From: Caenorhabditis remanei
Lineage: Eukaryota > Nematoda > Chromadorea > Rhabditida > Rhabditidae
Direction: 5' to 3'
NCBI RefSeq assembly: GCF_010183535.1
Contig: NC_071331.1
Location: forward strand, 18,166,001-18,230,000
DNA: 64,000 nt
The notes beneath the pieces are model-generated. The model searched no databases. It saw nothing but the letters and a program-made list of their open reading frames with translations, and was not told the origin of the DNA. Positions within the stretch are counted from its first letter, which is position 1, and each line of letters starts with the position of its first letter. A program made the position numbers and the translations under genes. Shown here in pieces: positions 45,674 to 56,892 of this stretch.

Positions 45674-46864
45674 ATGGAAAGTAAAGCAGTTTCACCTTTT
45701 AGTTTGATAGAAATTCTTGAATCTGAAGAGTTCAAAATACTTTTAAAGTCTGTCGTGGACTCTGCCTTGCTCAATGTTCACAAAAAGCTAGACAATGTTG
45801 AGTCCAAATTGGAAAAGTTGGAAAATCAACGAAACAATGAAGAAGAGAGTGAATGTAAGCAACAAAAAGGTACGCGTCAATTTGTGGATTCATGTTTTTT
45901 GAAATATATTTTCTCAGAAATTCCTCCAAAAAAGGAGCTACAGATGAAGATACATCTGAATATTTTATCGATCTTTTGAGTGTCATTAAAGCTTCTAGAC
46001 TCTGTGGCCCTTACATTCCTGATTATTATTTTTCATGTGCATTAAATCCATATTATTGGAGGTAAATTAGTTGAGCTAGTGGTTCTTGAGATATATGTTC
46101 TGTTCAGGTTTGGAATTCACGTATTGGACGAAAGAACAATCAATGATTTCCAGACAAGGAAACTACAATTCATCGAATTCAAATCAGAGGGAAAAGAAGA
46201 TATGATCATTAACTCAATTCCTTACAATCCATTATTGGACGACGTTATTCATGATCCAATTTTTCGAGAACGAACTTTTAATTTTTCTGAATACTCTGCT
46301 CGAACTATTCTATTCATGGAATGGAATCAACATAAACATAAATACGCGGAAAACGAAACATTTCAAATGGTAGAATACAAGATGAGAACATTCGTTTCAT
46401 TTTATGTTTTCCTCCCAAAAATTCGATTCGGTTTGCAAAATGCTTTGAAGAATCTTGGAGACGGGCAACAACTTTATCATTTGATTAACACTGCCAAGGA
46501 GAAATATGTTGATGTAAAAACGTTATGTTTTGAAACTCGGAAAAAAAATGTATTTTCAGATTCGTGTTCCTCGATTTAAAATTGATACAGAAGCCGACTT
46601 GGGAAGCTTTATAAATTCAATCGGGATCGAGAAAGATTTATATCAGGATGTATCAAAAACAGTATTCAGAAAAACCGTACGTTTTGTGCACAAAGCTCAA
46701 TTTGAGGTGAGAATAGTGGAGTTATAAACTTTAATATTCCCGATTTTCAGCTAGACGTTCAAAGATACGAAAAATTTGAGGATGGTTCCAATAGAGACTG
46801 CAATGGGGTAGTGGATCTTGGATTTAAAGATACTCATGTTGTGTTTTTTGGTTGTTATCAATGA
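45674..46864 (+). pseudogene. Coiled-coil serpin-like D, internal deletion
   Basis: Exon 1 45674-45869 is complete (coiled coil NVHKKLDNVESKLEKLENQ). In exon 2 (from 45918) the sequence jumps from CCTCCAAAA straight to AGGAGCTACAGATGAAGA, losing ~190 bp including the FVLSPVSIIL helix and shifting the frame to TGA ~45977. Exons 3 (~46108-46515), 4 (~46560-46706) and 5 (~46751-46864) read well (FYVFLPKIRFGL; IRVPRFKIDTEADL). Exon 5 also lacks the ADHPFLFM segment, ending DLGFKDTHVVFFGCYQ. A pseudogene by two deletions. Confidence 0.75.
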
Positions 46865-48041
46865 ATGAGTTTTGAATTTGAATTTATTTCCAAAGATTTT
46901 TGCTTGTATACACATTTCGGTTAGGTTGAACAGGAATGTATTGTATACATAGTGGGAAAGTTAACCCCCGCCGATGACCGTTCCGTAAAGTTTCTGTCTT
47001 TCTGTTTCTCTCTTCTTTTCTTCTTCTCCCTTCTTCTTCCAACTAACTATTGTACGTATCGATTTTATTTATGGAAAGTAACGCAGTTTCACCTTCTATT
47101 TTGAAAGAAATTCTTGAATCGGAAGAGTTCAAAGCACTTCTAAAGTCTGTCGTGGACTCTGCATTGCTCAATGTTCATGAAAGGCTAGATAATGTTGAGT
47201 CCAGATTGAAAAAGTTGGAAAATCAACAAAAAAATGAAGAAGAGAGTGAATGTAAGCAAGAAAAAGGTACACATAAATTTGTGGATTCATGTTTTTTGAA
47301 ATATATTTTCTCAGAAATTCTTCCAAAAACTCCGAGAATGCAATTGGAAATCAGTCTTGCAATGAAACTGCTCCCAAATCAAAAAACGTTTGAAGCATTT
47401 GTTCTCTCGCCTCTCTCTATCATTCTAGGAATCCATCCATTTTTTCAAAACGCGAATCTGGAAACTCGTTTGAGAATAGCTGAATCTTTTTTGCTGGAAG
47501 GAGCTACAGATGAAGAAATGAATGAATATTTTATCGATCTTTTGAGTGTTATTAAAGCGACTAGACTTCGTTACAACATGTATTCCCATGGACGTCATTT
47601 TTGTGAACCAAATCCAAATGTCTATTGGAGGTGAGTAGGTTAATTGAGTTTTTTTTAAATGTTTTATGTTGTTTCAGATTCGGATTACATGGATTAGACG
47701 AGAAAGTAGTCAACGATTTTTTATCAACAAAACTGAAATTCATCGAGTTTGAACCTGAAGATAAGATTGTCAATTCCATTACCTATAGTCAATTATTTGA
47801 TGAAATATTTCACACATTTTCCCAGTCGAAACGAGATTTTTATAGCACAAAAGACTCTCCCCAAATGAGAGGTTTTATACAATTTACTGATGCTCAGCAT
47901 AATTTCTCCGAGAACGATACATTTCAAATGGTAGAAATCAAGATGAGGGTACACGTTTCATTGCACATTTTCTTACCCAAAACTCGATTTGGACTGGAAC
48001 ATGCTCTGAACAATCTTGGAGATGGAGAGCAGCTTTATCAT
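46665..48041. repeat. Left arm of the serpin E/F inverted duplication
   Basis: Holds the 3' end of D (part of exon 4, exon 5), the intergenic promoter block and serpin E to mid-exon 3. Its mirror is 48,953-50,430. Right boundary is sharp at 48,041. Confidence 0.85.
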
Positions 48042-48044
48042 TAA
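47071..48044 (+). pseudogene. Coiled-coil serpin-like E, truncated in exon 3
   Basis: Exons 47071-47266, 47315-47630 and 47678-48041 match serpin F almost residue for residue (VHERLDNVESRLKKLENQ; FVLSPLSIILGIHPFF; LHIFLPKTRFGLEHAL). It ends at GDGEQLYH, where a TAAAAAAAA tract begins; the rest of exon 3 and exons 4-5 are absent, so the serpin lacks strands s3A, s5A, the reactive loop and the C-terminal sheet. The 48 nt intron 1 has no stop in frame, so retention would add 16 residues. The truncation coincides with the inverted-repeat arm boundary. Confidence 0.75.
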
Positions 48045-48482
48045 AAAAAAAAAAAAATACACTTCCTTGCTTAATAAGCTGCAATAAAATACACTTCCTT
48101 GCTTAATAAGCTGCAATGAGCTTTACACGAAGAATCAGTCCACATTCTTTATGGTAATTCTGTGGCTGCATACCATAAAACTTGTAAAATAGGTGCCAAG
48201 ATACACCGCTTTGAACTTGGGAGTAAATAGAAGTTTTACAGAAATCCTTTTTTTTTCACACAAATAGCTTAATGGTTTCATATGAATCTCCCGGATCATC
48301 GGTACTGCTCATAGTGATCCTCAGTATTCAGAATTTTTTGATCGGTAAACTCGTTCTACTTTCTGCAGCTAGTTAGAGGTTCTGTACGACCTGACTTTTG
48401 GTCCATATACTTGCAACTTTTTTCAAAAATGCTCATTAAGATTTATTGATAACAACTTTATTATCTGGAAATACAAATTGAT
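48045..48482. other. Spacer between convergent serpins E and F
   Basis: Begins with an A tract, then a 31 bp unit (ATACACTTCCTTGCTTAATA...GCTGCAAT) twice in tandem at ~48,056-48,117. No gene; origin unrecognised. Confidence 0.5.
48056..48117. repeat. Two tandem 31 bp units at the rearrangement junction
   Basis: AATACACTTCCTTGCTTAAT...AAGCTGCAAT occurs twice, separated by AAAA, directly after the serpin E truncation and poly(A) tract. Confidence 0.7.
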
Positions 48483-49906
48483 TCATTGATAACAACCAAA
48501 ATACACGACATGAGTATCCTTCACAAGCATAAATAAAAATGGATGATCAGCTAGAAACTCGAGTTTCGGGCCAGAATAAAAACGATCAATAATATCATAC
48601 GGATAGTCCACAAGTCCATCATAATCCTTATCGTCGATGTCTCCCAGTTCATTGTTGTTCACGAAGGTCAGCTATAAAACTGTATTTAATACCAATATTC
48701 CGCTCTCACTCGCCTCAAATTTAGCTTTGTGTACAAAAGTTGGAGTTTTTTCAGAATAGTTTTTCGATACAATGTCATATAATTCTCTGTCAAATTCAAT
48801 TGACTTCACCAAACTGCCCAAATCAGTTTCCGTATTGATAGTGAATCGAGGGAGGCGAATCTGAAAATATATAGTTTTACAGGAGCTATGAACATGTTTT
48901 TACATTAACATATTTGTCCTTGGCAGTGCTGATCAAATGATAAAGCTGCTCTCCATCTCCAAGATTGTTCAGAGCATGTTCCAGTCCAAATCGAGTTTTG
49001 GGTAAGAAAATGTGCAATGAAACGTGTACCCTCATCTTGATTTCTACCATTTGAAATGTATCGTTCTCGGAGAAATTATGCTGAGCATCAGTAAATTGTA
49101 TAAAACCTCTCATTTGGGGAGAGTCTTTTGTGCTATAAAAATCTCGTTTCGACTGGGAAAATGTATGAAATATTTCATCAAATAATTGACTATATGTAAT
49201 GGAATTGATAATCTTGTCTTCAGGTTCAAACTCGATGAATTTCAGTTCTGTTGATAAGAAATCGTTGACTACTTTCTCGTCTAATCCATGTAATCCGAAT
49301 CTGAAAGAACATGAAACATCAAAAAAAACTCACTTAACCTACTCACCTCCAATAGACATTTGGATTTGGTTCACAAAAATCGCATCCATGGGAATACATG
49401 TTGTAACGGAGTCTAGTCGCTTTAATAACACTCAAAAGATCGATAAAATATTCAGTCATTTCTTCATCTGTAGCTCTTTCCAACAAAAAAGATTCAGCTA
49501 TTCTCAAACGAGTTTCCGGATTCGCGTTTTGGAAAAATGGATGGATTCCTAGTATGATAGAGACAGGCGAGAGAACAAATGCTTCAAACGTTTTTTGATT
49601 TGGGAGCAGTTTCATTGCAAGACTGATTTCCAATTGCATTCTCGGAGTTTTTGGAGGAATTTCTGAGAAAATATATTTCAAAAAACATGAATCCACAAAT
49701 TGACGTGTACCTTTTTCTTGCTTACATTCACTATCTTCTTCATTTTTTCGTTGGTTTTCCAACTTTTCCAATCTGGACTCAACATTATCTAGTCTTTTGT
49801 AAACATTGAGCAATGCAGAGTCCACGACAGATTTTAGAAGTGCTTTGAACTCTTCCGATTCAAGAATTTCTTTCAAAATAGAAGGTGAAACTGCGTTACT
49901 TTCCAT
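48483..49906 (-). CDS. Coiled-coil serpin-like protein F (intact)
   Basis: Five exons: 49906-49711, 49662-49347, 49300-48904, 48860-48714, 48671-48483; 414 residues. N-terminal helix (NVYKRLDNVESRLEKLENQ), FVLSPVSIILGIHPFF, FSENDTFQMVEIKM, LHIFLPKTRFGLEHAL, IRLPRFTINTETDL, FVHKAKFELTF and ADHPFLFMLVKDTHVVYFG. The hinge region reads FVNNNELGDIDDKDYDG, Asn/Asp-rich with no small-residue run, so non-inhibitory is likely. No signal peptide. Intron 4 appears to use a GC donor (GAG|gcgagt) where paralogues have gtgag. Intron 1 is 48 nt with no stop. This is the full-length partner of truncated E. Confidence 0.82.
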
Positions 49907-50430
49907 AAATAAAATCGATACGTACAATAGTTAGTTGGAAGAAGAAGGGAGAAGAAGAAAAGAAGAGAGAAACAGAAAGACAGAAACTTTACGGAACGGT
50001 CATCGGCGGGGGGTTAACTTTCCCACTATGTATACAATACATTCCTGTTCAACCTAACCAAAATGTGTATACAAGCAAAAATCTTTGGAAATAAATTCAA
50101 ATTCAAAACTCATTTATTGATAACAACTAAAATACACAACATGAGTATATTTTACATGCATGAAAATGGTCAGCTAGAAACTCGAGTTTCGGACCATGAC
50201 ATATATCACTCATATACTTAAATCCAAGATCCACTACCCCAGTGCAGTCTCTATTGAAACCATCTTCAAATTTTTGGTATTTTTGAACGTCTAGCGGAAA
50301 ACCGGGAAAAAAAGAAGTTTATAATTCCACTCTTCTCACCTCAAATTGAACTTTGTGTACAAAACGTGGGGTTTTTCCAAATACTTTTTTGATACATCCT
50401 TATATAAGTCTTCCCCGATCCTGATTTCTC
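48953..50430. repeat. Right arm of the serpin E/F inverted duplication
   Basis: Inverse of 46,665-48,041: serpin F exons 1 to mid-3, its promoter block, then an inverted relic of the D 3' end. Confidence 0.85.
50100..50425 (-). pseudogene. Serpin D' 3' relic (exons 4-5 of a D-like copy)
   Basis: On the minus strand, exon 4 is partial and shifted (GAAGACTTATATAAGGATG..., then a gtgagaagag donor). Exon 5 runs DVQKYQKFEDGFNRDCTGVV...CHGPKLEFLADH and then breaks, with the terminal TATTTTAGTTGTTATCAATA degenerate. It keeps the GPKLEFLADH segment that D itself has lost, so the inverted copy predates D's exon 5 deletion. Confidence 0.65.
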
Positions 50431-51487
50431 ATGAAAAAAGCCAGTGGCACGCAACGCAGACACGCTTCGCTTTCAAATTGGTGGCACCCTCCACATTACT
50501 GATTTTTAAAACGTATCTAAAACAAAAATATTTTCAGGTTTGCTTAAAGGTCAGTCTCTCAAGCACTTCTACAGTTTCCGGTTAATGTGTCCGTCGAATA
50601 TTCATAGATGAAATCACTCTCATGACTCGTATACTCCGTTTTTCGATTGCTTCTCTTTTTAATTTAATTTAATTGTTTTTAACTTCGTTGTTTTGTAATG
50701 TTGTGATGGTTCAATGAAAGGGTTCAATATGATTGGCTCCACTTTCTGCAGAATGTCTGCCGACTTTCTGCAGCATCTCTGGCGACTTTCTGTAGATGGT
50801 TTTTGCATACTGTCGGCAAAGATGCTGCTGAAAGTCGGCAGACCTGCTGCAGAAAGTTGAAGAAGTATACCGAGTTGTCAAGTCGTTGAATTTCAGTTTT
50901 TCAAAAAATCATCTGGATTTTCTCGAAGAACGATCATGGATAATTTAACACCTTATTGTTTTTCTAGAATTCAGAATGGTTGGAATTGTTCAGCAGGATT
51001 TTCCCATTAATATTGACAATGTTTAGGGATCAGATGATTGGAAAATAAAATGATTTTTGATTCAGACGTCAAACTTTCTAGGTTATTAGTGATCTTCAGT
51101 TTTTTGATAAAACTAAGACAACTGAACCTTTCTAACCAATTTGAAAGCCGCGATTTTAGTTGGTTCGTTGGAACATCCGAAAATTTCTAGAACCTCAGTG
51201 GTTCATTCCAGTGTTTTTCACTTCTTCATTCATTTCATTTTTTTGTCGTTTACTTCAGTTTATTTGTTTTTTTTATTGTATGATTTGATGTTGATAACCT
51301 CTCGATAACCATCTGCCCCACATCTTATGTGCATATAAGGAGGAGAAATCGACAGAAGAACTTCACTCTTGCTTCACTGAAGCCCCCACAACTGCTGCCA
51401 AGCTACCATCCCAACTGCTAACTCATCTTACGGTGCGCTTCCTACAAGGCAGAACACTGACTTCTCATGAAATAATCGATTTCAGAA
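50431..51487. other. Upstream region of the USP-like gene
   Basis: No gene. A perfect-looking hairpin occupies ~50,740-50,863. A TTTCAG just before the ATG at 51488 suggests trans-splicing or a 5' exon. Confidence 0.45.
50740..50863. repeat. Palindrome of CTTTCTGCAG / CTGCAGAAAG units
   Basis: ACTTTCTGCAG...CTGCCGACTTTCTGCAGC is mirrored by GCTGAAAGTCGGCAG...CTGCAGAAAGT about 60 bp later. Internally repetitive, foldback-like; no target duplication identified. Confidence 0.6.
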
Positions 51488-53913
51488 ATGTCTGGATCAC
51501 CCGACTCTCTTTCACCTCTGCGTGTTACATCACCAGATGCACCGGAACTACCAGCCAAAAAGGATTCTTCTGAAGAGTACCCCTCATCACTAATCGACAA
51601 AGATCAAGAGGTAACTTAGAAATGTGACTTGCAACTAGAGAGGTTTTCAAAGAGTACACTTTGCTACATAGATTTGATTTTTTAGTCTCTCAAGTTTCAT
51701 TCTTTTAATTTGCGAAAATTGTCTGTTTTTACATATAAGGCAGGTCAAATTTGAAAAATTATTTTTTTTACCCAAGGAAGTCAAATATTCGTGAAGTTCT
51801 GAGCAATATTCTCACTAAAAGCCAATCTGAAATGACTTCAAAATTTACCGGAAGTTCTTGCCCGCTTTCCACAGTTTTTCGAAACATCAGAAGACGACTT
51901 GAATTTCAGTCTGACTGAAAAGTTTGCTATTCTCGTGAAATTAAGATTTTACTGATATATTTTTAGCTTACTGATATATTTTTCAGGAACTTCCCGAGAC
52001 AGAGAAGGGGAAAATTTCTGAATTTCTGAAGAAGTTCAACTCCCTATACAATGAAGTAATAGAAGATCATCACCAACAAGAAGATCTGATCGGATTCTGC
52101 TTCATTTTGAAGCCTTACATCGACAGTTACAAGAAACATCTCTTTTTTTGGAATGAAATTTTTAGCTATTCAGTGAGTTATTCTCTTCTAGAATGTTTGT
52201 ATGCATTTCTTTTCAGAGAATTTGGACGTTTGTTCTGCAAGTCTTGGGGGAGACAAAAGAAGTTGCACTGAAAACCGATGCCTTTTATGTCTGTAGAGAC
52301 ATTGCTGAACAATGGAGTCATTCGGACAACAGCGAAAGTGTTTTCAGAGGAAGAAGAGCGGAGTTTTATGTTCAACGGACTCTCAGCATTCTGGAAATGG
52401 CGGAAAGCACCGAGATCGTTTCGATTGTCGATAATATTCTTCATTATTTCGCAACGAGCAATAAAGGGACGGAATCCATGATCACTAATGGATTGTTCAG
52501 AAAAGTAAAGAATCATTTGAAAAGAGCAAGAATGAGCAAAAACTTGGCTATTGAGCTGTCACCCTGCCATCTTTCCGAACTTCTTAAGAATATTGAACGC
52601 AAAAGAAGCATGGTAGACTGGATTATCAAGAGGCTTCGGGACACCTCGTCTCCAAAAACGGAGCATTGTGGAACATTCTCCTATTATAGTGGCACTTGTT
52701 TCCTAGTTACAACCCTCGAAACGGTAAATTGTGATGACGTGATTGCGAAGCTTCTGCGAGATTACTATCGTTCTGTTCGTCTTGGTGGCTTATCTGTTCT
52801 GCAAATTTTATCATGTGCAGTCGAAGCGTCCTACCAAAATCCAGAGCACGCGATTCACACTGGTGTCCTTTTTGAGTTTTTGGAAGGAAAGAACTATGGA
52901 ATGGATATCGAGTATAAACGAGGAGGATTTACCAGTATACTAATGAAATACATTCTCAAAAATGTTCCTGAGATCACGGAGCTCTTCTCATTCACTCAAA
53001 TTCTGAACGATGAGCCCATCTCATCAATCATGCTTGAAACAAAGGATGGATTCGAGGAGGTAGAAGGAGTTTATGTCCTTGAGTATGAGATATTTTCGGA
53101 GCTCCAAAAAACTGGTGAGTTCTGAAGTTGTAAAATATGCACAAAAACAACTCTCAAGAGAAGTCTTTGGAGATGCCGCTTTCAAACGATCTATAAATTT
53201 GGTTAGAAGTACATTCAACTACGGTGAGTCCATTTCTGCAGTCAAAACTGACTAAATGTCTCTGCAAGACGAGTTACGAGCTCTCAAACTTTTAATATTG
53301 TTAAGCTTTTTCACATAGAATTCCAAATCGGCAGTATGTACGCCACCGCGCGGTTCCATTCGTGGTCCCCAGCGCTTTACCTGTGCTCGTTCGAAAAATA
53401 AGACCATCTTGCTTATATTATTTGCCGATTTGGAATTCCATGTGAAAATGCCTAATCATATAAAAAATTTGAGAGCTCATAACTCGGCTCGCACAGATAT
53501 TCAGCAGGTTTTGACTGCAGAAATGAACTCCTAGTAGTCGAAAATACCTATGACCAAATTTATAGATCATTTGAAAGCCGCGTCTCCAAAGACTTCCCTT
53601 GTCAGAAAACATTTATCTTTTTGTTAAATGCAATAGTTTTTAGGCGATCCACTTCAAAGTGTTATTGGATCAGTTGGCGCCATATCCTCTTCTTCTGGCA
53701 ACAGATAAGATGGATACTGCGGTCTACAAGCTGAAATCGTTCTGCACAAAAACGGTTGAAGGAGATAATGGACACGCGCTAGCATTTGTCTGGAAAAATG
53801 GTCGCTGGTGGAAGATGAATAGTGGACGAAAAGAAGCAACTGATTTCAGTGTCACTTCGGTTGTGAACGATATCTTGATTGCAATTTACGAGAAGGATGA
53901 GGAGACCATGTGA
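51488..53913 (+). CDS. Divergent ubiquitin-specific-protease-like protein
   Basis: Exons 51488-51610, 51987-52172, 52217-53114 and a last exon ~53642-53913. A Ser/Pro/Glu N-terminus and a helical region precede a possible Cys box (YYSGTCFLVTTLETV, cf. GNTCFLNS). The last exon has a His-box-like segment (GHALAFVWKNGRWWKMNSG..., cf. GHYVAYV...WYKFDD) ending in ILIAIYEKDE. The His-box Trp/Lys pattern is the strongest evidence. Exon 3 ends in phase 1 (ACT-G|gtgag) while the last exon is open only in phase 0, so an exon is missing or there is a frameshift; a palindromic element sits in that intron. Canonical USP finger Cys pairs are not visible. Activity is uncertain. Confidence 0.5.
53161..53595. 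mobile_element. Palindromic MITE in the last intron of the USP-like gene
   Basis: AAGTCTTTGGAGATGC...TTTCAAACGATCTATAAATTTGG at the left is mirrored by the right-hand CCAAATTTATAGATCATTTGAAAGC...TCTCCAAAGACTT, with mismatches. An inner pair TTCCAAATCGGCA / TGCCGATTTGGAA surrounds the centre. ~435 bp, non-coding. Confidence 0.75.
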
Positions 53914-56280
53914 GAATCCTGCCGTCAATGCCAACACTTCCCTTTCCACAATCTCTTCCTCCAATGCTTTTCACGAATCTCTTCCAGCACCTCAAAAATA
54001 TTTGTCTTATTTATCATACAATATCACTCTCTTCACCTCACATGATAAAAGACTATTTTGTTTTGCAAAGTTGTCTTTTTCCTATTTTTTCCTTCTTTCC
54101 AACACAATGTGATCTCTTACCGTGATTCTCAACGATAGATCTCGACCTTACCAATGACCGAATGTGTAATACTTTCGTAAATGAATTGTTGAACTTGCAT
54201 TTTTCATCACTGTTCACGGTCTCCTAGGATTATTTTAGGGGCAGATTACGTCATCAAACGTGGAATGCCACGAAAAATGAAAAATCACTAAAAATTCACA
54301 CGTGAGGGAGTTTTTGAATGGGAATGAAGTGGTCATCCATTTTCTCGAGAACCAGGGCAAATCTCGAAAAAAAAACGGTCACTCAGTTTTGTTCGAAACC
54401 GTGTTATGAACCCACAAAATTTTTTTTGTTTTTGTTTTTGTGTTGGATGATTTTCGAGTTATCTTTCGTTGAAAAATCAACTGAAAACACCCGACTTTTT
54501 CAATAACTTTGAAATATCTGTCCTCATTTTGCGTATATCAAAAACCCGTTCTCTCTACTTTTTTCATATGTTCATTGGCTACCATTTGCACTTATTCGAT
54601 ACGTTGTTGCTTCTCAACTGACCGAGTCATATCATTGCTTTGACACTCTTCGCTTGTCAGAACTGGAGTGAATGTTTGTGTTTGTATTAGGTTGATTCAT
54701 AATTTTCTGCAATTTTTCGATAAAACTTTGCTTCCATTTTTTTTCCAAATCCAGAAAGATTTCTAGAATTCAAAATATTGTTTATCAGCATTGATGGTTT
54801 TCAGACAAGATTTTGGTTGTTTACTGATTCTCTCTGCTTAGACCATCCATTCGAGATCATTTGAAAAGGAAACCTGCTTCTTTTTGATATTGCCTTTTTA
54901 ATCGGATTCTTTCCTATTTAAATGTCGTTGGAGTCAAGCTAAATGCTTGTATTATAATTGAAGAAAAGACGATTGAATCAATACGATGAATAAAAAAAAA
55001 TTGTCCAGCCAAATGACAACAGTTTGTTAAGGGCTACTTTTGCAACACTTGAAAAAGTGTTGTCATACCGAAAATGTCTTTGCGTTATAACTTCCCGTCC
55101 TGAAGTCACAGGCTTTTAAGTTTATCGAAATAAAATGAATATTTGATGTTACTTCTCTGTTCTTGTTCAGAAGTTCCCACCACTCCACCCAGAGTACTGA
55201 GTCCAAGATTCAAAAAACCACTTTTTTAGGTTTGTGAACATCCAGAGCGCGCAAATCTTAGTCCACACATCGCACTTTCCTCATATTGTTATAGTAACAA
55301 CTCCACTACTTATTTCTAATAAACAAATTGCCTGCCCATACGTGTGTATAGTGGAAAAGTCCTAAGAACCAACTCAGTCAGGTCTTTGTGATGTGCCATC
55401 TCATTTTGCTTCAAAACGTGTGGTATGTAACGACAAATTTTTCTCACTCCGATAAATGATTTCTATCCACGAACAACAGTTACATGAGTCACCCTTAATG
55501 TAATTGTTAACCTACGGGTAGTTTGATACAGACCCGATTCTACGATTCCCTACAATAACTTCAAATCTAGCTCTGACTGCTGAAAGAGAAGAACTTTTAT
55601 AGCCAGATCCAAGTTTATTGTTTCTGATCTTTTGAATCAAAATGTGCTTGAGTTGAAACAAGGAGGCCTTTGTAACCATACATCAACAACTTCCTTTTGA
55701 ATGACTAAAGTTTTAGACCAGAAACGATTGAAAACAAAATGACGTCTCAAAAACGCAAAAAATGGGGTGTAAATCAAAGCCCCGTTCTCGGCGAGAAAAG
55801 AAGCGAGAAGTAAAACTTTGAAACTGTAACAAATACTTAAGTAGGTCTACCAAACACAAAAAACCGCATCGAAAAACAACTCCTGTGCCGAGAAATCAGA
55901 AAGACTTTTTCACATTTCAAAAGAACGACTTTTCGACTTTAAAAAGACTATAAATACATTATTTTTCAAAATATTTCAAATCTTTTTGATGAGAAAAATG
56001 GAGAGAGGACAGTCAAAAATTACTTCATAGAAAACCAGAAAAGAAAGACACTATAGATAGGGACCGCATTGAACGTGGGCGGAGTTTTTCATTTTCTTCT
56101 CTTGGGCTTTATGGGGAGATTATCAGAATGTTTGACGGTCTGCCCTGAGAGCCCAGAATGCTAAAACAGAATGAAAACTTTTTACCCCTATGTAATCGAG
56201 TACGTAGAATTCAATGAACACACTTTCGTTTCACCCAAATTTTTAGTTTTCTCAGAAAACTGAAAAAACGTTTTGCTTTT

Positions 56281-56718
56281 TTCAGAAAAATGTCACGTTT
56301 AGGATGTTCTAGGTCGAACACGCATCATTTTTTGTCAGTTTCTAATAGTTCTGAGCATACTCTAATAGGTTTTGAAAGAAAATTCGTTTTTCGTGCTGTC
56401 GAATTTTTTTGGGAGCCATCTGAACTGCGAGGCATCACATCAAAAAACTTTCTGTGAAAACATATATATTTTCTGACATATTCTTTTTGGACATCTCTTC
56501 AGGTACCTGGGGCCAAATTTTGGAAGCTCACTGATTCGTAAAATGTGATTTTTTCAGTGTCGAAAGACAACAGGCTCAAAAAGAAAACTAGTTTTCCTGA
56601 TAGTTCAGGTTAAAGGAGGTCAAACACGCATCGTTTTTTGACGGATTCAGATTCTACGCAAAATTTCGATCTCTATGCCCTTGAAAACAAAAAATTTCGT
56701 GCTGTCGAATTTTAGATA
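56281..56718. repeat. Diverged direct repeat pair
   Basis: GAACACGCATCATTTTTTGTC...TTTCGTGCTGTCGAATTT near 56,315-56,410 recurs as CAAACACGCATCGTTTTTTGAC...TTTCGTGCTGTCGAATTT near 56,620-56,715. Unknown family. Confidence 0.55.
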
Positions 56719-56825
56719 TTTGATGTTTTATCTCGAAATATGCTAAAAATCTTTCAAAAAATTATCTTGAATTTCAAAAAATCACGTCAATAATATATTT
56801 TCCTATTATCAGCGTCACATTTGTG

Positions 56826-56892
56826 CTCATTTAGTTCAGTGGATAACCCGCGGTGGTTTTATTCAAATGGTTTCTGGTTCGGACTTTCCCAA
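56826..56892 (+). other. tRNA-like module, degenerate copy
   Basis: TTTAGTTCAGTGGATAACCC resembles an A box region and GGTTCGGACTTTCC a damaged B box ~40 nt on, with TCAAATGG between, as in the module at 4379-4446 (GCAAATGG). Ends do not pair well. Probably tRNA-derived repeat debris. Confidence 0.3.

Noticed and set aside
53124..53222. Candidate USP exon reading VVKYAQKQLSREVFGDAAFK
   Set aside because: Most of it lies inside the palindromic element and is mirrored at 53,560-53,595, so it is repeat sequence.
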